Below, piece by piece: positions 7,352 to 15,105 of a stretch of 20,564 nucleotides of DNA (position 1 is the first letter of the stretch; each line of letters starts with the position of its first letter). The stretch is from Thermoplasmata archaeon (GTDB lineage: Archaea; Thermoplasmatota; Thermoplasmata; Lutacidiplasmatales; UBA184): contig JASHSA010000164.1 of assembly GCA_030037035.1 (NCBI GenBank), positions 1 through 20,564 on the forward strand. Direction: 5' to 3'. Under the pieces are notes generated by a model. That model was not told where the DNA came from and ran no database searches. It saw only the letters and a list, made by a program, of their open reading frames with translations. The position numbers and the translations under genes were made by a program.

Positions 7352-7684
7352 TCAGAGGTCGACCTCGACCTCGCCGTCGGCGACGCGCACCGGGTAGGTC
7401 GTCAGCGGCCCGACCGCCCCCTCGGGCGGGACGACCCCGAACGGGTCGGCGCGCACCGCTCCGCTCGCGAGGTCGAACGTCGCTCCGTGGAGAGGACAGA
7501 CGATCTTGCCGAGCTCGACCGTCCCGTCGGCGAGGTCGCCGCCGATGTGCGGGCAGGCACCCTGGATCGCGCGGAGCTCCGCGCCGAGTCGCACGAGGAC
7601 GACCGGCGCGTCCCCCACGGTCGTTCCCTTCGGCGCGTTCTCGACGACCTCGGCCTCCCGGACCCCCGTGCGCCGCCAGCTCAT
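7352..7684 (-). CDS. Rieske [2Fe-2S] ferredoxin-like protein
   Basis: A 110-residue single-domain Rieske protein. The cluster ligands are C44 and H46 (ACPHIGGDL) and C63 and H66 (VCPLHGATFDL), 16 residues apart, matching CxH-x16-CxxH. There is no signal peptide or membrane anchor, so it is a soluble electron carrier of the ferredoxin/NirD type rather than a cytochrome bc1 subunit. The ATG at 7684 gives the normal family length; the frame stays open far upstream only because of base composition. It lies 22 nt downstream of the NOG1-like gene, and a TATA-like patch overlaps that gene's stop. The redox partner is not in the window. Confidence 0.9.
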   Translation of the reverse strand: MSWRRTGVREAEVVENAPKGTTVGDAPVVLVRLGAELRAIQGACPHIGGDLADGTVELGKIVCPLHGATFDLASGAVRADPFGVVPPEGAVGPLTTYPVRVADGEVEVDL

Positions 7685-7706
7685 CGGCGCGGCGGACCGT
7701 AGGGCC

Positions 7707-8819
7707 CTACTTAGAGCGACCGGTCCGGCGGCGCCGGGGCGCGGAGGGACGCTCCGTTTCGGGCTCGGGGACCTCCTCGATCGCCTCCTGGACGGGAGGC
7801 AGGGCGGCCCGCGGGACGAACCGGCGCCGCAGTTCGGCCCAGAGGGCCTCGAGGCCCTCGCCGGTCTTCGCCGAGACCTGAAGACGGTCGGTCGACCGGC
7901 GCACGAGGTCGGACTTCGTCTCGACGGGGACGATCTCCAGCGCGGGGAACTCCTCCCGCCAGCGCTCGAGGAGCTCCTCCTGCTCCTCGAGCGGATAGCC
8001 GGAGCTCGCGCTCGGGTCGAGGACGAACAGCACGACGCTCGCCGCCCGGCGCACGGTCGTCTCGGCCTCGACCTCGGCGAGGTTCGCGCGCCCCTGGCGT
8101 CCGAGCACCCCGGGAGTGTCGACGACCTGGAGACGGTCGAAGCCGAGGTCGGCGTGCCCGACCGCGATCGCGACGGTCGTGAACGGGTAGTCGGCGACCT
8201 TCGGGCGCGCGGAGGAGAGGCGGGCGACGAGCGAGGACTTGCCGACGTTCGGAAAGCCCGCGACGACGAGCCGCGGAGAGCTGTCGTCCAGATGAGGACG
8301 GTCGCGCAGGTAGCCTCTCGCGGCGCGGAGGGCGAGGAGGTCCGGCTCCACCTCGCGGACGAAGCTCGCAAGCCGACCGTAGAACTGGCGCACGAGGTCG
8401 CCGAGCTCCTCGGCGCCGGAGGCCCGCGCGACCGCGCGCTCGGCCTCCCGCGCGACGCCTCGGATCCTCTCCTCCGCGCGGCGGAGCCTCAGGAGGCTCC
8501 GCTCGACGCGCCCGCTCCCGAAGCGCCGGTCGAGCAGCTCTCGCTCGAAGTCTCCCACGGCCGGGGGCCGCAGATCGCGCGCCTCCAGACGGAGCTGGCG
8601 GTTGACGGTCGCCGCGGCGCGCACGACCTTGAGCTCGGCCCGGCGACGGTCACGCTCGGGCTTCGACTGCCCGTGGGGATTGACGAGCGACGCGCGACGG
8701 AATGCGACCTCCAGAAGCTGCTGCGCGGCGGACGGCCGCGGCGGGGCTCGTGGCGGACGCCGCGTCGGTCGCCGCGGTTCCTGGCGCCTCGGCATCGCCG
8801 GCCGCGAGGAGGGCGCCAC
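7707..8819 (-). CDS. NOG1-like GTPase (ribosome biogenesis)
   Basis: A 370-residue Obg/NOG1-superfamily GTPase. Residues ~30-170 are the helical N-terminal domain seen in NOG1 (AAQQLLEVAFRRAS onwards). The G domain has G1 GFPNVGKS at 188-195, G2 near T214-T215, G3 DTPG at 234-237, G4 TKSD at 301-304 (usual NKxD, so Asn is replaced by Thr) and G5 SAK at 316-318. NOG1 proteins act in large-subunit assembly; the archaeal role is inferred. The first ~30 and last ~30 residues are basic and proline-rich, as expected for RNA-binding tails. Start: GTG at 8819, with an in-frame ATG eight codons later (8795) that may be the real one. It diverges from gcvPA. Confidence 0.88.
   Translation of the reverse strand: MAPSSRPAMPRRQEPRRPTRRPPRAPPRPSAAQQLLEVAFRRASLVNPHGQSKPERDRRRAELKVVRAAATVNRQLRLEARDLRPPAVGDFERELLDRRFGSGRVERSLLRLRRAEERIRGVAREAERAVARASGAEELGDLVRQFYGRLASFVREVEPDLLALRAARGYLRDRPHLDDSSPRLVVAGFPNVGKSSLVARLSSARPKVADYPFTTVAIAVGHADLGFDRLQVVDTPGVLGRQGRANLAEVEAETTVRRAASVVLFVLDPSASSGYPLEEQEELLERWREEFPALEIVPVETKSDLVRRSTDRLQVSAKTGEGLEALWAELRRRFVPRAALPPVQEAIEEVPEPETERPSAPRRRRTGRSK
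7708..7717 (-). promoter_or_regulatory. TATA-like box of the Rieske gene
   Basis: The minus strand reads GCTCTAAGTA, overlapping the stop of the GTPase gene and centred 28 nt before the Rieske ATG. It may allow transcription separate from the GTPase gene. Weak by itself. Confidence 0.35.
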
Positions 8820-8889
8820 GGAAGAAGACGCGGGTGCGCGGCTGCGGCCCTGCCGTCCGGCGTGCGAAACCCACGCGCGGCCCGACCAA

Positions 8890-8899
8890 CCGATTTATG
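8890..8899 (+). promoter_or_regulatory. TATA box of the gcvPA run
   Basis: CCGATTTATG is centred about 37 nt before the GTG at 8932, so transcription would begin near 8920 with a leader of roughly 10 nt. The sequence also reads CATAAATCG on the other strand and might serve the divergent GTPase gene 75 nt away. Confidence 0.6.
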
Positions 8900-8931
8900 C
8901 GCGGCGACCGTCGGAGGCCGGGGCGACCGAC

Positions 8932-10311
8932 GTGGTGCGGTGGATCTCCGACGAGGCGGGCGAGGAGGAGGCGCTCCTCCAGGCGCTCGGGATCGCTTCG
9001 GCCGACGAGCTGTTCCAGGACGTCCCGAAGAAGGCCCGGCTCGGGCGCCTCGGGCTCGGCGCCGCCAAGGAGGAGGCGGAGGTCGTCGCGGAGGTCGACC
9101 GGCTCCTCGAACGGAACCGTCCCCTCGGCCGGTTCGCCAACTTCCTCGGGGGCCGGATCGCCTGCCCGTACAGCCCCGCGGCGGTCGACGCGATCGTCTC
9201 CCGGAGCGAGTTCTACTCCGCGTACACGCCGTACCAGCCCGAGGCGAGCCAGGGGATGCTGCGGGCGCTGTTCGAGTTCCAGAGCCTCTGGGTCGAGCTG
9301 TCGGGGGTCGACGTCGCCAACGCCTCGCTCTACGACGGGGCCAGCGCGGCGGGCGAGGCGCTCCTGTTCTGCCGTCGGCTGCACGAAGGGCACCGCTTCC
9401 TCGTCCCGGCGAGCCTCCCCTGGGAGGAGCGAAGCGTCCTCGAGAACTACGCAAGCGGTCCCGGCCTGAAGGTCGAGGCGATTCCCTTCGACCCCCGGAC
9501 CGGACTGCTCGACCTAGGTTTCGTCAAGGCGGCGCTCGCGCAGCAGGACGTCTTCGGCCTGCTCGCCGACGTGCCGAACGGCTTCGGGCTCCTCGACGAG
9601 CAGCTCTTCGAGCTCAAGGCGCTCCTCGGCGAGGTCCCGTACGTCGTCGCCGCGGACCCGCTCTCGCTGAGCGTCCTCGAGCCCCCGGGAGCCTACGGCG
9701 CCGACGTCGTCGTCGGCGAGGGCCAGGGGTTCGGGATCCCCCCGTCGTTCGGCGGGCCGCTCCTCGGCCTGTTCGCGTGCCGTCGCGAGCACGTCCGCCA
9801 GGCGCCCGGGCGCATCGTCGGCGCCACGGTCGACGCGTACGGCCGACCGGCGTTCACGCTGACCCTGCAGACCCGCGAGCAGCACATCCGACGCAGCAAG
9901 GCGACCTCGAACATCTGCACGAACGAATCGCTCATGGCGCTCGCCTTCGTCGTCTACGCGAGCGTGGTCGGCCCGAAGGGGCTGGCCTCGCTCCAGAGCT
10001 CGCTCGCCGAGAAGGCGCGGACGCTCGCGTCGGCCCTCGGGGCGATCGAGGGGCTGCGCGCGCCGCGGTTCGACGCGCCGTATCTCGGGGAGTTCACGCT
10101 CGAACTCGGCCGCGGGACCGCGGCCGGTTTTCTCGACCGGCTGCGGCGCCGACGGATCCTCGCCGGGCACCCCCTCGCCGACCCGCGAGTGGGGGCGCCG
10201 AGCGGCCCCGAGCGGCTCCTGGTCGCGCCCAGCCCGTCGGTCGGGGAGAAGGAGATCGCCCGCTACGCCGCCGCGGCGAAGGCGTGGGCGGCCGCCCCGG
10301 GGGGACGATGA
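8932..10311 (+). CDS. gcvPA: Glycine dehydrogenase (decarboxylating) subunit 1
   Basis: About 459 residues from GTG 8932 (a second GTG follows at 8935). It is the N-terminal half of the glycine cleavage P-protein, a PLP enzyme that decarboxylates glycine onto lipoyl-GcvH. Hallmarks are ADELFQDVPKKAR near the start, CPYSPAAVDAIVSRSEFYSAYTPYQPEASQG (family YTPYQPExSQG), and TREQHIRRSKATSNICTNESL. Longer upstream starts at 8602 and 8702 are rejected: they run back through the TATA box and the divergent GTPase gene. The stop overlaps the gcvPB start (ATGA). The split alpha2beta2 form is normal in archaea and many bacteria. The GcvT, GcvH and lipoamide dehydrogenase genes are not in the window. 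Confidence 0.93.
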   Translation: MVRWISDEAGEEEALLQALGIASADELFQDVPKKARLGRLGLGAAKEEAEVVAEVDRLLERNRPLGRFANFLGGRIACPYSPAAVDAIVSRSEFYSAYTPYQPEASQGMLRALFEFQSLWVELSGVDVANASLYDGASAAGEALLFCRRLHEGHRFLVPASLPWEERSVLENYASGPGLKVEAIPFDPRTGLLDLGFVKAALAQQDVFGLLADVPNGFGLLDEQLFELKALLGEVPYVVAADPLSLSVLEPPGAYGADVVVGEGQGFGIPPSFGGPLLGLFACRREHVRQAPGRIVGATVDAYGRPAFTLTLQTREQHIRRSKATSNICTNESLMALAFVVYASVVGPKGLASLQSSLAEKARTLASALGAIEGLRAPRFDAPYLGEFTLELGRGTAAGFLDRLRRRRILAGHPLADPRVGAPSGPERLLVAPSPSVGEKEIARYAAAAKAWAAAPGGR

Positions 10312-11777
10312 CGTATCGCCAGGCGCGCTGGGACGAGCCGCCGATCTGGGACCTTGCCCACGCGCACGCGCCCGAGCCGGCGCCCGCGATCCCCGGGGTG
10401 CCCGAACGGTTCCGGCGTCGGGAGGCGCTCCGATGGCCGGAGCTGAGCGAGCCGACCGTCGTCCGCCACTACACGCGCCTCTCGCAGATGAACTTCGGCA
10501 TCGACTCCGGCGTCTATCCGCTCGGCTCGTGCACGATGAAGTACAACCCGAAGCTCTCCGAGCTCCTCGCGCGCCGGCCCGGCGCCGCGCAGGTCCACCC
10601 GTACCAGCCGGAGTCGACCGTCCAGGGCTCGCTCGAGATCGCCTGGAGGCTCGAGCGGCTGCTCGCGAGGATCACCGGCTTCCACGAGGTCTCCCTGCAG
10701 CCCGCCGCCGGGGCGCACGGCGAGTACACGTCGCTGCTGATGGTCAAGGCGCACTACCGCGAGCTCGGCGAGCTCGAGCGGCGAACCGAGGTCCTGCTCC
10801 CGGACACCGCGCACGGGACGAACCCCGCGTCGGCGAGCATGGCCGGCTTCGTGACGCGCGAGATTCCCTCGAAGGACGGCTGCGTCGACCTCGCGGCGCT
10901 GAAGGCGGCGCTCTCGGAGCGGACGGCGTGCTTCATGCTGACGAACCCGAACACCGCCGGGCTGTTCGAGAGCGAGATCCTGGAGATCTCCGAGGCGGTC
11001 CACGCGGCCGGCGCGATGCTCTACTACGACGGGGCGAACCTCAACGCGATCCTCGGCGTGACGAACCCCGGCCGGATGGGCTTCGACATCGCCCACCTGA
11101 ACCTTCACAAGACGTTCGCGACGCCCCACGGCGGGGGAGGTCCCGGCGCGGGGGTGATCGGCGCCGGCGAGCTCCTGGCCCCGTACCTGCCCGTGCCCCG
11201 GATCGCGAAGCGGGGCCGGAAGTTCCACCTCGACTACGACCGACCGAAGTCGATCGGCAAGGTGAAGACCGCCTACGGGAACTTCGGCCTGGACCTCCGG
11301 GCGTACGCGTTCATCCTCGCCCACGGCGAGGAGGGGCTCCGGCACGTCTCGCGGCGCGCGGTCCTGAACTCGAACTACCTCGCCGCCCGGCTCGGGCGCC
11401 GCCTCCCCCGTCCGTTCCGCCCGCTGGTGAAGCACGAGTTCGTCCTTTCGGGCGCCCCGCTGCGCGAGCGGGGCGTCCGGACGCTCGACCTCGCCAAGCG
11501 CCTCCTGGACGAAGGGGTCCACGCGCCGACCGTCTACTTCCCGACGCTCGTCGAGGAGGCGTTGATGCTGGAGCTCCCCGAGACGGAGTCCAAGCGCGAG
11601 CTCGACGCCTTCGCGGAGGCGGTGGGGCGGGCCCTGGACGACAGCCCCGAGCACCTCAAGGCGGCGCCGACCTCCTGCTCGGTCGGACGGATCGACGAGG
11701 TCCGGGCCGCGCGCGAGCCGGTCCTCTCCTGGAAGGACCTGCGCACGGGGGCCTCCGTAAAGGTTGAAACCCCGTAA
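10308..11777 (+). CDS. gcvPB: Glycine dehydrogenase (decarboxylating) subunit 2
   Basis: A 489-residue protein, the C-terminal half of the P-protein that carries the cofactor. The PLP lysine is K268 in HLNLHKTFATPHGGGGPG; other family marks are YPLGSCTMKYNPK at 70-82, QPAAGAHGEYTSLL at 131-144 and DTAHGTNPASASMAGF. The ATG at 10308 shares bases with the TGA of gcvPA, which points to coupled translation and a shared transcript. The frame is open for almost 3 kb upstream, but that part is antisense to the Rieske and GTPase genes and out of frame with gcvPA. Fifteen nt separate its stop from the peptidase gene. Confidence 0.95.
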   Translation: MTYRQARWDEPPIWDLAHAHAPEPAPAIPGVPERFRRREALRWPELSEPTVVRHYTRLSQMNFGIDSGVYPLGSCTMKYNPKLSELLARRPGAAQVHPYQPESTVQGSLEIAWRLERLLARITGFHEVSLQPAAGAHGEYTSLLMVKAHYRELGELERRTEVLLPDTAHGTNPASASMAGFVTREIPSKDGCVDLAALKAALSERTACFMLTNPNTAGLFESEILEISEAVHAAGAMLYYDGANLNAILGVTNPGRMGFDIAHLNLHKTFATPHGGGGPGAGVIGAGELLAPYLPVPRIAKRGRKFHLDYDRPKSIGKVKTAYGNFGLDLRAYAFILAHGEEGLRHVSRRAVLNSNYLAARLGRRLPRPFRPLVKHEFVLSGAPLRERGVRTLDLAKRLLDEGVHAPTVYFPTLVEEALMLELPETESKRELDAFAEAVGRALDDSPEHLKAAPTSCSVGRIDEVRAAREPVLSWKDLRTGASVKVETP

Positions 11778-11792
11778 CCGTTCGCGCGCCCG

Positions 11793-12899
11793 ATGAAGGA
11801 GCGCGTGCGCAAGGTCTTCGCCGGCCTCGACCCGTCGGTCGACCGTCTCGTCGTCGCGAACTCGGTCGAGCCCCACCTCGACCAGTCGTTCTTCTACCTG
11901 TTCGACGTGCCGAGCGGCCTCTTCGAGGGCTCGGTCGCGGTCGCCCACCGCGACGGGAGCCTCGACGTCCTCACGACTCCCCTCGAGGCCCAGAGCGCGG
12001 AGGAGGCGGCGAAGCGCGACCGCGCCGTGAAGGTCCACACCGTCGACCGCGACAGCGCCGACCCGGTCATCGCCCAGCTGCTGGAGGGCCCGGGCCCGGT
12101 GGCGCTCAACTTCACCGAGCTGACGCACGCCTGGTACCTGCGCCTCGACAAGCTGCTGCCGAAGGCGAGCTGGGTCGACGCCTCCGTCGCGCTCCGCAAG
12201 GCGCGCGCGACCAAGGACGCCGACGAGATCGCCCGCCTGCGGCGGGCCGCCGAGATCGGCTCGAAGGTCGGCGTCGAGATCCCGTCGATGTTGCGCGCCG
12301 GCATCACCGAGCTCGAGCTCGCCTCGGAGATCGAGTACCGCATGAACCGCCTCGGCGCGAGCGGCCGCTCGTTCGGGACGATCGTCGGCTTCGGCCCGCA
12401 CGGCGCCGAGCCGCACTACCAGCCGGACGGGACGCCGCTGCGGCCGGGCCAGTCGATCGTCTGCGACTACGGGGCGTTCTACCGGCGGTACGCGAGCGAC
12501 ATCACCCGCTCGTTCCGCTTCGGCCCCCGCGACGCGGAGCTCAAGGAGGCTCACGAGACCGTCGAGCGGGCGCAGCGCGCGGCGCTCGACGCGATCCGTC
12601 CCGGCGTGCCGGCCCGCGACGTCCACCTCGCCGCGGCGGCGGTGATCGACGGCTCGAAGTTCAAGGGGCGGCTGATCCACGGCGTCGGCCACTCGATCGG
12701 CCTCGCCGTCCACGACGGCTGGTACTACGGCCCGAAGATCGACGACCCCCTCGAGGAGGGGATGGTCTTCACCGTCGAGCCGGGGATCTACCTCCCCGGC
12801 AAGGGCGGCGTCCGCATCGAGGACGACGTCGTCGTCACGAAGGCCGGCTTCGAGTTCCTGTCGACGACGCCCCGGGGCTACCTCGAGGTCGCCTCGTGA
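11793..12899 (+). CDS. M24-family metallopeptidase (Xaa-Pro aminopeptidase-like)
   Basis: A 368-residue protein with an N-terminal creatinase-like domain (1-~140) and a pita-bread catalytic domain. The five dinuclear-metal ligands are visible: D225 (VCDYGAF), D236 (ASDITRSF), H300 (GVGHSIGL), E329 (VEPGIYL) and E343 (RIEDD); the second catalytic His is H307 (AVHDG). It should remove N-terminal residues before proline or act as a related dipeptidase in the cytosol. The GTAAAGG/CCGTAACC patches at 11756-11779 might give it a promoter of its own, but it also lies only 15 nt after gcvPB. Its TGA overlaps the GTG start of the kinase gene. Confidence 0.9.
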   Translation: MKERVRKVFAGLDPSVDRLVVANSVEPHLDQSFFYLFDVPSGLFEGSVAVAHRDGSLDVLTTPLEAQSAEEAAKRDRAVKVHTVDRDSADPVIAQLLEGPGPVALNFTELTHAWYLRLDKLLPKASWVDASVALRKARATKDADEIARLRRAAEIGSKVGVEIPSMLRAGITELELASEIEYRMNRLGASGRSFGTIVGFGPHGAEPHYQPDGTPLRPGQSIVCDYGAFYRRYASDITRSFRFGPRDAELKEAHETVERAQRAALDAIRPGVPARDVHLAAAAVIDGSKFKGRLIHGVGHSIGLAVHDGWYYGPKIDDPLEEGMVFTVEPGIYLPGKGGVRIEDDVVVTKAGFEFLSTTPRGYLEVAS

Positions 12900-13918
12900 G
12901 GTTCGGCGTCCTTACCGGCGGCGGGGACTGTCCCGGCCTGAACCCGGCGATCCGCGCGGTCGTCCGACGCGCCGCCGCGGCCGGCCACCCGACGCTCGGC
13001 TTTTTGGACGGCTGGAAGGGATTGCGCGACGACCGCGCGCGGCCGCTGGGCCTCGAGGAGGTCCTCGGGCTCGAGCGCAGGGGCGGCACGGTCCTCGGCA
13101 CGTCGCGCACCAACCCGTTCAAGAGCCCCGAGGAGACCGCCAAGGTCCTCGCGACGCTCGAGCGGCAAAGGGTCGACGTGCTCGTCGCGATCGGCGGGGA
13201 CGACACGCTCGGCGCCGCCCGCGAGCTCCATCGCCTCGGCAAGGCGGTCGTCGGAGTGCCGAAGACGATGGACAACGACGTCGAGGGGACCGACTGGACG
13301 TTCGGGTTCCACTCCGCGGTCGCCGTCGCGGTCGACGCGCTCGAGCGCCTTCGCGACACGGCGGCGAGCCACCACCGCGCGATCGTGCTCGAGGTGATGG
13401 GCCGCGACGCGGGCTGGGTCGCGCTCGCGACCGGTCTCGCCGGGGGGGCCGACGCAACGCTGCTGCCCGAGGAGCGGTACGACGAGGCGGCGCTGCTCGC
13501 GAGGGTCCGCCGCGCGCTCGCGGCGCGCGGCGACGCGCTCGTCGTGACGAGCGAGGGGGTCGACCTCGGCCTCGCCGCCGGGGCGGCCGGCGGGAAGGAC
13601 GACTTCGGCCACGAGCTGCTCGCCGAGCGGGGGGTCGGCGCCGAGCTCGCCCGTCGGATCTCCGCCGCGACCGGCGCGGAGAGCCGGAGCGCGCAGATCG
13701 GCCACATCCAGCGGGGCGGCGCCCCCGAGCTGTTCGACCGACTGCTCGCGACCCGGCTCGGCGCCGCCGCCGTCGACCTCGCGCTCTCCGGGCGGAGCGG
13801 TCAGGTCGCCGTGCTGCGCGGACGCGAGATCGTCGGCATCCCGTTCGACGAGGCGCTGCGCGACCATCGCAAGGTCTCCGCCGACTGGCTCGACCTCCTC
13901 CATACGTTCGACGCCTAA
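12896..13918 (+). CDS. 6-phosphofructokinase, pyrophosphate-type signature
   Basis: A 340-residue PfkA-superfamily enzyme. Substrate motifs are LTGGGDCPGLNPAIR at 6-20, GGDDT at 100-104, PKTMDND at 122-128, EVMGRDAGW and GHIQRGG. The two residues that separate phosphoryl donors in this family are D103 (Gly in ATP enzymes) and K123 (Gly in ATP enzymes); both are the PPi-type residues, so it should use pyrophosphate and work reversibly between fructose-6-phosphate and fructose-1,6-bisphosphate. The start is a GTG overlapping the peptidase stop, and the next gene begins 8 nt after its stop. Regulation by allosteric effectors is not expected for this type. The donor is inferred from residues only. 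Confidence 0.9.
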   Translation: MRFGVLTGGGDCPGLNPAIRAVVRRAAAAGHPTLGFLDGWKGLRDDRARPLGLEEVLGLERRGGTVLGTSRTNPFKSPEETAKVLATLERQRVDVLVAIGGDDTLGAARELHRLGKAVVGVPKTMDNDVEGTDWTFGFHSAVAVAVDALERLRDTAASHHRAIVLEVMGRDAGWVALATGLAGGADATLLPEERYDEAALLARVRRALAARGDALVVTSEGVDLGLAAGAAGGKDDFGHELLAERGVGAELARRISAATGAESRSAQIGHIQRGGAPELFDRLLATRLGAAAVDLALSGRSGQVAVLRGREIVGIPFDEALRDHRKVSADWLDLLHTFDA

Positions 13919-13926
13919 GGTCGGCG

Positions 13927-14916
13927 ATGGCGGTCCGCGCGCTCTGGTGGGACCGCGGGAAGCTCGCGCTCCTGGACCAGCGGCAGCTCCCGCGTCGGAC
14001 GGTCGTCCTGCGCCTCGCACGCGCGTCGGACGTCGCCGAGGCGATCCGCACGATGGCCGTGCGCGGCGCCCCCGCGATCGGGGTCGCCGCCGCCTACGGG
14101 ATGGCGCTCGCGGCCCGGGGGGGCCTGTCGCCGGCGCGCGCCGCGAAGCTCCTCGGCTCGACCCGCCCGACGGCGGTCGACCTGTTCGTCGGGATCGACG
14201 CCGTCCGCTCCGCCTGGGAGCGCGGGAGCGACCCGCTGGAGGCGGCGCACGCCTACCGCGCGCGCGTCGTCGAGGAGTGCCATCGCATCGGCAGCGCCGG
14301 CGCGCCGCTGCTCGCGCACGCCCACGGCGTCCTGACCCACTGCAACGCCGGGGCGCTCGCGACCGTCGAGTGGGGGACGGCGCTCGCGCCGATCCGCGTC
14401 GCGCGGGAGCGCGGCGCCGACCTGTTCGTCTTCGTTGACGAGACGCGCCCGCTGCTGCAGGGGGCGCGCCTCACCGCCTGGGAGCTCGCGCGCGAGCGGA
14501 TCCCGCACGCCGTGATCGCCGACAACGCCGCGGGCCACTACCTCGCCCGGGGGGACGTCGACGCCGTCCTGGTCGGCGCCGACCGCATCGCGAGGAACGG
14601 CGACTTCGCCAACAAGATCGGCACCTACGAGAAGGCGGTCGTCGCGCGGGAGAACGGCGTCCCGTTCTATGTCGCGGCGCCGTGGACGACGTTCGACGCG
14701 CGGCGGGCCGACGGGAAGGCGATCCCGGTCGAGGAGCGGGACCCGGACGAGGTCCTCGAGCTCGCCGGTCGTCCCCTCGCGCCGCCGGCGAGCCACGCAC
14801 GCAATCCCGCGTTCGACGTGACGCCGTCGCGCTACGTCAGCGCGTTCGTCACGCCGGACGGGGTCGTGCGGCCCCGCGAGCTCGCCGCGCGCCTCGCCCG
14901 ACGGGCCCGGCGCTAG
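13927..14916 (+). CDS. mtnA: S-methyl-5-thioribose-1-phosphate isomerase
   Basis: A 329-residue eIF2B-related sugar-phosphate isomerase of methionine salvage, converting methylthioribose-1-phosphate to methylthioribulose-1-phosphate. Diagnostic stretches: RGAPAIGVAAAYG at 46-58, LTHCNAGALAT at 136-146 with catalytic C139, VDETRPLLQGARLTAWEL at 170-187, GADRIARNGDFANKIGTY at 217-234 with D219. The CNAG and GADRxxxNGD forms favour MtnA over archaeal ribose-1,5-bisphosphate isomerase, which has other residues there. It is the last gene of the plus-strand run and ends 19 nt before a strong hairpin with a UACG loop. Activity on 5-deoxyribose-1-phosphate as well cannot be excluded. Confidence 0.92.
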   Translation: MAVRALWWDRGKLALLDQRQLPRRTVVLRLARASDVAEAIRTMAVRGAPAIGVAAAYGMALAARGGLSPARAAKLLGSTRPTAVDLFVGIDAVRSAWERGSDPLEAAHAYRARVVEECHRIGSAGAPLLAHAHGVLTHCNAGALATVEWGTALAPIRVARERGADLFVFVDETRPLLQGARLTAWELARERIPHAVIADNAAGHYLARGDVDAVLVGADRIARNGDFANKIGTYEKAVVARENGVPFYVAAPWTTFDARRADGKAIPVEERDPDEVLELAGRPLAPPASHARNPAFDVTPSRYVSAFVTPDGVVRPRELAARLARRARR

Positions 14917-14934
14917 CCCGCCCGGCGGGGGGGA

Positions 14935-14975
14935 GCCGGGCCCCCTCCTCCCCTACGGGGGGAGAAGGGGCCGGC
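14935..14975. terminator. Hairpin with a UACG tetraloop between convergent genes
   Basis: GCCGG (14935-14939) pairs with CCGGC (14971-14975), CCCC (14941-14944) pairs with GGGG (14967-14970), and the imperfect stem continues to a C-UACG-G tip at 14953-14958, a very stable UNCG loop in plus-strand RNA. G14940 is bulged. It lies just after mtnA and contains the stop codon of the minus-strand peptide gene in its loop, so it may end transcription or protect 3' ends from both sides. There is no U-tract. Confidence 0.45.
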
Positions 14976-15105
14976 CGAGAAAGAGTTCGGCGTCGTGCAG
15001 GACCGCCCCGACGTTGGCGCTGACGTCCACGCCGAGGTGGTGGAGCGCGAGGACGAGGCCGAGTACGGCCACGACCGAAACGAACCAGCTGCTCGCTGCG
15101 CTCAT
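14953..15105 (-). CDS. Small single-span membrane protein
   Basis: A 50-residue peptide from the ATG at 15105. Residues ~8-27 (WFVSVVAVLGLVLALHHLGV) form one hydrophobic membrane helix, followed by a short amphipathic tail with DVSANVGAVLHDAELFLGRP. A longer reading of the same frame from 15306 adds an arginine-rich, unprotein-like segment and is rejected. Support for the gene: GGTGAG six nt or so ahead of the ATG as a ribosome binding site, and a CTTTTTG TATA box 48 nt upstream. No family is recognised and no function is proposed. The tail's position relative to the membrane is undetermined. Confidence 0.5.
   Translation of the reverse strand: MSAASSWFVSVVAVLGLVLALHHLGVDVSANVGAVLHDAELFLGRPLLPP

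Noticed and set aside
8602..8931. Earlier start for gcvPA at 8602
   Set aside because: It would run through the TATA box and overlap the divergent GTPase; the segment does not resemble GcvPA, whose N-terminus aligns at 8932-8935.
7506..10307. Very long upstream extension of the gcvPB frame (over 900 codons)
   Set aside because: It is antisense to the Rieske and NOG1-like genes and a shifted frame of gcvPA; the ATGA overlap at 10308 gives the normal GcvPB length.
10263..12713. 816-codon open frame on the minus strand
   Set aside because: Antisense to gcvPB and the M24 gene, Arg/Glu/Asp/Val-rich composition from GC-rich codons and no motifs.
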